Origin: Bacteroidales bacterium
Lineage (GTDB): Bacteria; Bacteroidota; Bacteroidia; Bacteroidales; Bacteroidaceae
Length of the DNA stretch: 35,748 nucleotides
Direction: 5' to 3'
Assembly (NCBI GenBank): GCA_015060865.1
Contig: SUXS01000024.1
Location: forward strand, 1-35,748
A program made the position numbers and the translations under genes. Position 1 is the first letter of the stretch; each line of letters begins with the position of its first letter. Shown in pieces: positions 33,845 to 35,748 of this stretch. The notes beneath the pieces are model-generated. The model made no database searches and was not told the origin of the DNA. It saw only the letters and a list, made by a program, of their open reading frames with translations.

Positions 33845-35143
33845 TTATTTGAAATCAGACATCCACTTGATGATTATTTCTAGTACTTCAGGTGCAAAGG
33901 TTTCTTCAATAGTCCGATATTCTGGAACCTGGCCTGTTTTACAATGCTGAAACAGGTGGTTAACACCATCAATTGTTTCAATGCAGTTTTTTGAATTACT
34001 AGGAAGACCATTACGGATTGCGCTTAGATTGCTTTCGTGATCTACTTGATTGTCCTTTGAACCATTCAAGGCTAATACTGGACACGTTACATTACCAAGT
34101 ATAGAACGGGCATCCAGAGACAGGAGGTGTATCATATATGGCATCTGAATTTGAGCTATCACAGTCCAATAGTTCTGTAACAAGGATTCAGGGACATCAT
34201 AGTCATCCGGATTAGGCATTCTGCCTCCGTTAACTCTGACGTCAAAAGCTGTTTCAAGCATCTTACAATATGATTCTACTTGCTCATCCGTAAATCCTAG
34301 CCCTTTAAGTGCAACTCTGTTCTGCCATAAAAGTGTTTCTGCACCGCTAATAGCCATTCCTGCAAGGCTGACAATGAAATCAGCTTTTTTTTCAGCTGCA
34401 ATCATCATGGCGATCGTTCCTCCTTCACTATGACCAAGCACTCCAACCTTGTCAAATCTTCCTCTTAACAATTCAAGGCCAGCCAAGGCATCTAATTTAA
34501 AATCTTCAGTAGTCCACTCCATTGGTTTTGCAGAAGAATTGCCGAATCCTCTGTCATCGTACCGTAAAGTTGCGATACCTGCACGGGCAAGAGCATCTGC
34601 AATGACTGCGAACGGCTTGTGATCGAAAAGCTCTTCATCACGATTTTGCTGTCCGCTACCAGTCACCATTAAAAGAACTGGGGTCTTTCGCGAATATCCT
34701 TCAGGCAAAGTAAGGGTACCGCTTAATATATAGTTGCCATTTGCAAATGATACCTCCTCCGTAGCATACGGAAATGGTCCTACAGGAGTCTGTGGACGAT
34801 TTGGCTTATCCTCACCTGGAGTGAGCGTTAAAGGAAGCGATACATTCATCTGATTGAAAGTACCAACAATTTTATTTTCTTGCCATACTCCCTCATAATT
34901 TATAGCAAGTGAAGGGACCTTGACAATAATCTTTCCGTCCAAATCTCTCTCTACCTGTGCAGCTAACCCCTTTACACCCTGATCAGGGGAGTCCATAGTA
35001 GGTTTATCTCCATCAAGATTAAAGACTAAGGACAATTTCGTTCCTTGTATATCTAATTTGCCAGACCATGTGCCTGTCTGAGCATTAGCATTCGATATCG
35101 CGTACAATAATATAATGCTAGTAATCAGTATTCTCTTTATCAT
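33845..35143 (-). CDS. Secreted alpha/beta hydrolase
   Basis: A 432-residue protein with a signal peptide (MIKRILITSIILLYAISNAN). The start at 35143 is preferred over the ATG at 35167, which would place a short polar extension before the signal. A beta-rich N-terminal domain (about 23 to 110; TGTWSGKLDIQGTKLSLVFN) precedes the hydrolase fold. There VLLMVTGSGQQNRDEELFDH holds the oxyanion region and VLGHSEGGTIAMM has the nucleophile Ser239. The later Asp (NGSKDNQVD) and His (VNHLFQH) complete the triad. Related proteins are esterases or S9-type peptidases; the substrate is unknown. It stands alone, reading away from the ncRNA region. Confidence 0.88.
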   Translation of the reverse strand: MIKRILITSIILLYAISNANAQTGTWSGKLDIQGTKLSLVFNLDGDKPTMDSPDQGVKGLAAQVERDLDGKIIVKVPSLAINYEGVWQENKIVGTFNQMNVSLPLTLTPGEDKPNRPQTPVGPFPYATEEVSFANGNYILSGTLTLPEGYSRKTPVLLMVTGSGQQNRDEELFDHKPFAVIADALARAGIATLRYDDRGFGNSSAKPMEWTTEDFKLDALAGLELLRGRFDKVGVLGHSEGGTIAMMIAAEKKADFIVSLAGMAISGAETLLWQNRVALKGLGFTDEQVESYCKMLETAFDVRVNGGRMPNPDDYDVPESLLQNYWTVIAQIQMPYMIHLLSLDARSILGNVTCPVLALNGSKDNQVDHESNLSAIRNGLPSNSKNCIETIDGVNHLFQHCKTGQVPEYRTIEETFAPEVLEIIIKWMSDFK

Positions 35144-35243
35144 ATAAGTTGAAGTTTTTATATACACGCATTTTTATATTTCTGCAAAAACGCTGTAATA
35201 TTTTTAGTTATACATAAAGTTAATAAATTAAACCTAACTAAAG

Positions 35244-35448
35244 TAAAAAAGAAGCGTGGCCTGATACACCACATCGTTAATGGAGGTCGTAGGAAACCTG
35301 AAATACAGAAATGGAGATAACAGCCCACGCGAAACGCGTAGAACCATTATACTAACCTTGCATTTCTGAAAATTTCCTACGTTTCCATTAACAAGAGAGC
35401 ATAACGCTTCTATTTTACCAAAATGTCTAGACGAGACTTTCGACTCAT
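35244..35448 (-). ncRNA. Structured ncRNA candidate, 6S-like
   Basis: On the minus strand, four arms pair in nested order. 35404-35411 pairs with 35250-35257, 35384-35392 with 35276-35284, 35373-35381 with 35288-35296, and 35361-35368 with 35306-35313 (8, 9, 9 and 8 bp, all perfect). They enclose a large bubble and a 5-bp apical hairpin (35327-35339). A TAACTTTG box lies just upstream and a U-run just follows the closing stem. The expected transcript is about 200 bases. The size, the single rod and the large bubble containing GTATAATGG resemble 6S RNA, which binds RNA polymerase. Family identity is inferred from shape only. Confidence 0.65.
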
Positions 35449-35453
35449 CGCTG

Positions 35454-35461
35454 CAAAGTTA
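35454..35461 (-). promoter_or_regulatory. -7 box for the structured ncRNA
   Basis: The minus strand reads TAACTTTG, a full TAnnTTTG match, with TTGC 19 bases upstream. It is placed so that transcription would begin about 35 bases before the closing stem of the RNA. Confidence 0.6.
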
Positions 35462-35571
35462 CAGCAAGACAACTGAAAAAGCAACATTTGAGGTTAGTTT
35501 TTCTGAGCCGCGGCGTATCTTTTCTTCTATTCTATCCACCCAATAAGTTGCATCTGCATGTTCAAAAACTT

Positions 35572-35659
35572 AAATATCCGCGGATACGTGATGAAATAAC
35601 CGTGGATACGTAATGAAATATCCGTGGATACGTAATGAAATATCCGTGGATATTTAGTT
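35572..35659. repeat. 22-bp tandem repeat, four units
   Basis: Units start at 35572, 35594, 35616 and 35638. Each holds a near-palindromic core TATCCGTGGATA (TATCCGCGGATA, fully palindromic, in unit 1; TAACCGTGGATA in unit 2), followed in units 1-3 by CGTAATG or CGTGATG. Unit 4 diverges after the core. The spacing equals about two helical turns, as in protein-binding iterons. Confidence 0.92.
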
Positions 35660-35748
35660 TTTTCGTTTGCTCCGTCGGAGTTATTCTTTGGTATGAGCGC
35701 TACTTTTGAGGCTGTATAATCCGGAAAATATGCCTATTTTCGTTCAGC

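Larger units (their letters stand above)
35144..35748. other. Non-coding region with a structured RNA and tandem repeats
   Basis: About 600 bases without a supported protein gene. It holds the candidate RNA (35244-35448), its promoter box, the 22-bp repeats (35572-35659) and AT-rich DNA to the window end. A small inverted repeat (CTCCG-T-CGGAG) lies near 35670. The last 90 bases show nothing recognisable. Confidence 0.6.

Noticed and set aside
35572..35659. Possible CRISPR array
   Set aside because: The 22-bp units are directly adjacent with no unique spacers and no cas genes nearby.
1..35748. tRNA, rRNA and tmRNA genes
   Set aside because: No cloverleaf with a T-loop GGTTCRA-type segment, no rRNA sequence and no tmRNA-like ends were noticed on reading.

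Overview
The window looks like chromosomal DNA from the order Bacteroidales, most like a Prevotella or Alloprevotella-type organism. The reasons are a complete porP-gldK-gldL-gldM-gldN type IX secretion (T9SS) cluster, two large secreted proteins ending in T9SS-type C-terminal sorting signals, and Bacteroidota promoters with a TAnnTTTG -7 box (the best pairs TTTG, 19 bp, TATATTTG at 31997-32027). The species cannot be fixed from the sequence alone.

Layout. 1-830: the 3' end of an IS3-family transposase with its terminal repeat, then a 5'-truncated ORF6N-domain gene. 828-6852 (minus): the T9SS core operon. 7113-9763 (plus): pyrE, an SRPBCC-domain gene, a perfect 38-bp palindrome and a comM/yifB-type ATPase, closed by a strong terminator shared with the convergent genes. 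9903-13207 (minus): two FKBP-type isomerases and a dGTPase. 13295-16825 (minus): a 1176-residue secreted metalloprotease-like T9SS cargo. 17039-19044 (minus): a CDF metal transporter, a pyridoxamine-phosphate-oxidase-like protein and a SpoU-family RNA methyltransferase. 19045-19566: a non-coding region with a cluster of DnaA-box-like sequences. 19567-24392: nadA, a sirtuin (minus), mnmG, a 16-bp parS site directly after the mnmG stop, and apt. 24430-25303: an AT-rich insert with a nuclease-like gene and an overlapping 53-codon ORF. 25343-31917: a lipoprotein and a glycan-degradation group (trehalase-like glycosidase, T9SS-exported GH20 hexosaminidase, NagX-like membrane protein). 32056-33685: an AAA/DUF4143 ATPase flanked by a duplicated nagX 3' end and a second, more decayed ORF6N remnant. 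33845-35143 (minus): a secreted alpha/beta hydrolase. 35144-35748: a candidate 6S-like structured RNA on the minus strand and a 22-bp tandem repeat array.

How it fits together. Genes left of about 19.1 kb are mostly on the minus strand and genes right of it mostly on the plus strand. The DnaA-box cluster sits at that switch, with mnmG (gidA) and a parS site 4 to 5 kb away. This suggests that the window spans the chromosomal origin and its ParB-binding centromere. The T9SS operon supplies the outer-membrane export machine that the metalloprotease and the GH20 enzyme, from their C-terminal signals, would use. The two window edges and the 24.4-25.3 kb and 31.9-33.8 kb stretches carry the marks of gene turnover.
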